Shown here: in pieces, positions 31,672 to 32,926 of the stretch
Position numbering within the stretch: the first letter of the stretch is position 1
Layout: the number at the start of each line of letters is the position of its first letter
Origin: an uncultured Bacteroidales bacterium
GTDB taxonomy: Bacteria > Bacteroidota > Bacteroidia > Bacteroidales > Bacteroidaceae
Assembly (NCBI GenBank): GCA_946055515.1
Contig: CAMGGA010000007.1
Location: 1 to 32,926 of the forward strand
Direction of reading: 5' to 3'
DNA length: 32,926 nucleotides
Made by a program: the position numbers and the translations under genes
Notes under the pieces: generated by a model
The model's input: only the letters and a program-made list of their open reading frames with translations
Databases searched by the model: none
Told to the model about the DNA's origin: nothing

Positions 31672-31711
31672 GGGGTGGCCAAGTGAAGCAAGGCCGCCCC
31701 TTTCCTTTTTT
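31672..31711 (+). terminator. Terminator-like hairpin between psd and pssA
   Basis: GGGGTGGCC (31672-31680) pairs with GGCCGCCCC (31692-31700), one T-G wobble, and is followed by TTTCCTTTTTT (31701-31711). It has all the parts of an intrinsic terminator, though the flanking genes act in one pathway and lie close together. Confidence 0.72.
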
Positions 31712-31737
31712 ACTCATCCATCATAGCGAAAACGCAC

Positions 31738-32490
31738 ATGGCAATCAAGAAACATATCCCCAACACCATCACCTGCTGCAATCTCCTTGCAGGCTGCGGA
31801 GCTACCTTCGCCGCCTTCCAGCAAGAGTTCCTGTGGGCCTTCCTGCTCATCGTCCTCGGTGCAGTGTTCGATTTCTTCGACGGCTTTGCCGCCCGCCTGC
31901 TGAAGGTCTCCTCGCCCATCGGCAAGGAGCTCGACTCCCTGGCCGACGACATCACTTTCGGTTTCGCCCCCGCCGCCGTGGTCTTCTCCCTCCTGAGCCA
32001 AATCGTCCTTCCCGCCAACATCCACGCCGACTGTCCCCTGAGCGGCATTCCCTATCTGGACTACATCCCCTACCTGGCCTTCCTCATCGCCCCCTTCTCC
32101 GCCCTGCGTTTGGCCAAGTTCAACCTCGATGAGCGCCAGACCACCACGTTTGTCGGACTCCCCACGCCGGCCAACGCCCTCTTCTGGTCCTCCCTGGCCC
32201 TCTCCCTGGTGAAAGAAGGAATCTATGCACAGACGTGGCTGCTCTACGTGATTGTGCCCGGCATCTTCGCCTCCTGCTGGCTGCTCGTGGCCGAAATCCC
32301 CATGTTTGCCCTCAAATTCAAGGACTTCAGCGTAAAGAGAAACCTCGTTCGCTACGTTTTCATCCTTTGCAGCCTCCCGCTGCTCGTGGCCTTCCGCTGG
32401 CTGGGCTTTGCTGTCGTTATTCTTTTTTATATCATGATGTCAGTGGTCACAAACATCATTGGCACGAAAGTTGTAGAGGAAGAAGAGTAA
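31738..32490 (+). CDS. pssA: CDP-diacylglycerol--serine O-phosphatidyltransferase
   Basis: A 250-residue integral membrane enzyme that makes phosphatidylserine from CDP-diacylglycerol and serine. The CDP-alcohol phosphatidyltransferase motif is complete: Asp45-x2-Asp48-Gly49-x2-Ala52-Arg53, Gly62, Asp66 and Asp70 (DFFDGFAAR, then GKELDSLADD). About seven hydrophobic segments are visible. The start is MAIKKHIPNT. It follows psd and precedes a DUF4834 gene. Confidence 0.95.
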   Translation: MAIKKHIPNTITCCNLLAGCGATFAAFQQEFLWAFLLIVLGAVFDFFDGFAARLLKVSSPIGKELDSLADDITFGFAPAAVVFSLLSQIVLPANIHADCPLSGIPYLDYIPYLAFLIAPFSALRLAKFNLDERQTTTFVGLPTPANALFWSSLALSLVKEGIYAQTWLLYVIVPGIFASCWLLVAEIPMFALKFKDFSVKRNLVRYVFILCSLPLLVAFRWLGFAVVILFYIMMSVVTNIIGTKVVEEEE

Positions 32491-32569
32491 CCCCTTAGCC
32501 CCAACTGATTTCCCACACCTCCCTTCGCCTATTCCCGAGGCAGGGTGAGAAAAAAGCAAACAAGCGTTT

Positions 32570-32857
32570 ATGAACGGACTTATCGGATGTTTATTCATCA
32601 TCATCTTCGGAGGCATATTCCTCGTGATAGGTTTTGCCAACATGCTCTTCCAAGCCCTTTTCGGCCGCAACATCTTCACCGGCCGCACCTTCACGCGCCG
32701 TCGCCCCGACCCACAGGGGAGCGCGCAGGCCGGTTCCACCGCCTCCGCGGGCAATGCCCACCACGAAACGGGCAAAGGCAATTCGCGCCAGCGCCGCAAC
32801 AATAAAATATTTGAGAAAAACGAAGGACAATATGTCGATTTTGAAGAGGTGCCCTGA
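32570..32857 (+). CDS. DUF4834 family small membrane protein
   Basis: A 95-residue protein with one N-terminal membrane helix (GLIGCLFIIIFGGIFLVIGF) and a hydrophilic tail rich in Arg, Gly, Ser and Asn. The end, KIFEKNEGQYVDFEEVP, is the conserved C-terminal signature of this Bacteroidetes-specific family. The function is unknown. It lies 79 bp after pssA and its stop codon lies within the loop of a terminator, so it probably closes the psd-pssA unit. Confidence 0.83.
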   Translation: MNGLIGCLFIIIFGGIFLVIGFANMLFQALFGRNIFTGRTFTRRRPDPQGSAQAGSTASAGNAHHETGKGNSRQRRNNKIFEKNEGQYVDFEEVP

Positions 32858-32873
32858 GCACCTCTTTTCTTTT
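32844..32873 (+). terminator. Intrinsic terminator overlapping the DUF4834 stop codon
   Basis: AAGAGGTGC (32844-32852) pairs with GCACCTCTT (32858-32866) around a 5-nt loop, followed by TTTTCTTTT (32865-32873). The stop codon TGA (32855-32857) is in the loop. The remaining bases to 32926 hold nothing I can assign. Confidence 0.88.
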
Positions 32874-32926
32874 GGGCGCAAGCCGTGATTTGCGCCTTCT
32901 TCCCCATTTCCTTAAATCTCCTCCCC

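Overview
The window looks like ordinary chromosome from a Bacteroidales bacterium, most likely a fairly GC-rich member of the Prevotellaceae (order fairly sure, family a guess). The reasons are: promoters of the Bacteroidetes type (TTG, 19-20 bp, TAnnTTTG, often seen as TACTTTTG) in front of many genes; almost no Shine-Dalgarno sequences; an S46 dipeptidyl-peptidase, an Rpn/PD-(D/E)XK 'transposase' protein, DUF4834, CD225/dispanin proteins and a folP-cdaA pair, all common in this group. No phage, plasmid, conjugative element, CRISPR array or intact insertion sequence is visible.

Layout. 1-177: two tandem tRNA-Gln(CUG) genes on the minus strand, the first cut by the window edge. 334-2310: an LtaS-like sulfatase-fold membrane protein. 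2508-7245: rsfS, ftsH, cdsA and a transglutaminase-like protein, probably co-transcribed. 7318-8709: divergent folA and thyA. 8759-10153: rsmF. 10154-10619: a gene-free stretch between two convergent gene ends that is full of inverted repeats, including a mirror-symmetric array of TTCACA words. 10620-12758: a DPP7-like S46 peptidase. 12995-13888: an Rpn-family nuclease. 14018-17185: an oxidative-stress and metal block (PerR-like regulator with a perfect 7-1-7 operator, reverse rubrerythrin, rubrerythrin, Nramp transporter). 17306-19799 (minus): a YbhN/LPG-synthase-like membrane protein and pepD. 19882-21919: ksgA and rmlB. 21950-24734: DUF2752, GYF_2-CD225 and CD225 small membrane proteins, then a sodium:solute symporter whose 3' end overlaps a convergent SF1 helicase (24675-26651). 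26725-28868 (minus): a secreted protein and murF. 29083-32857: folP-cdaA, then psd, pssA and a DUF4834 protein.

Functional themes. Phospholipid synthesis is represented by cdsA (CDP-diacylglycerol), pssA (phosphatidylserine) and psd (phosphatidylethanolamine). Folate and thymidylate metabolism is represented by folA, thyA and folP. Envelope and cell-wall functions include murF, rmlB, the LtaS-like enzyme and cdaA (c-di-AMP). Ribosome maturation is represented by rsfS, rsmF and ksgA.

I found no clear new multi-gene system. The least explained features are the symmetric array at 10185-10424, the neighbouring long hairpin at 10480-10555, the structured leader of psd, and the small CD225 membrane-protein cluster.
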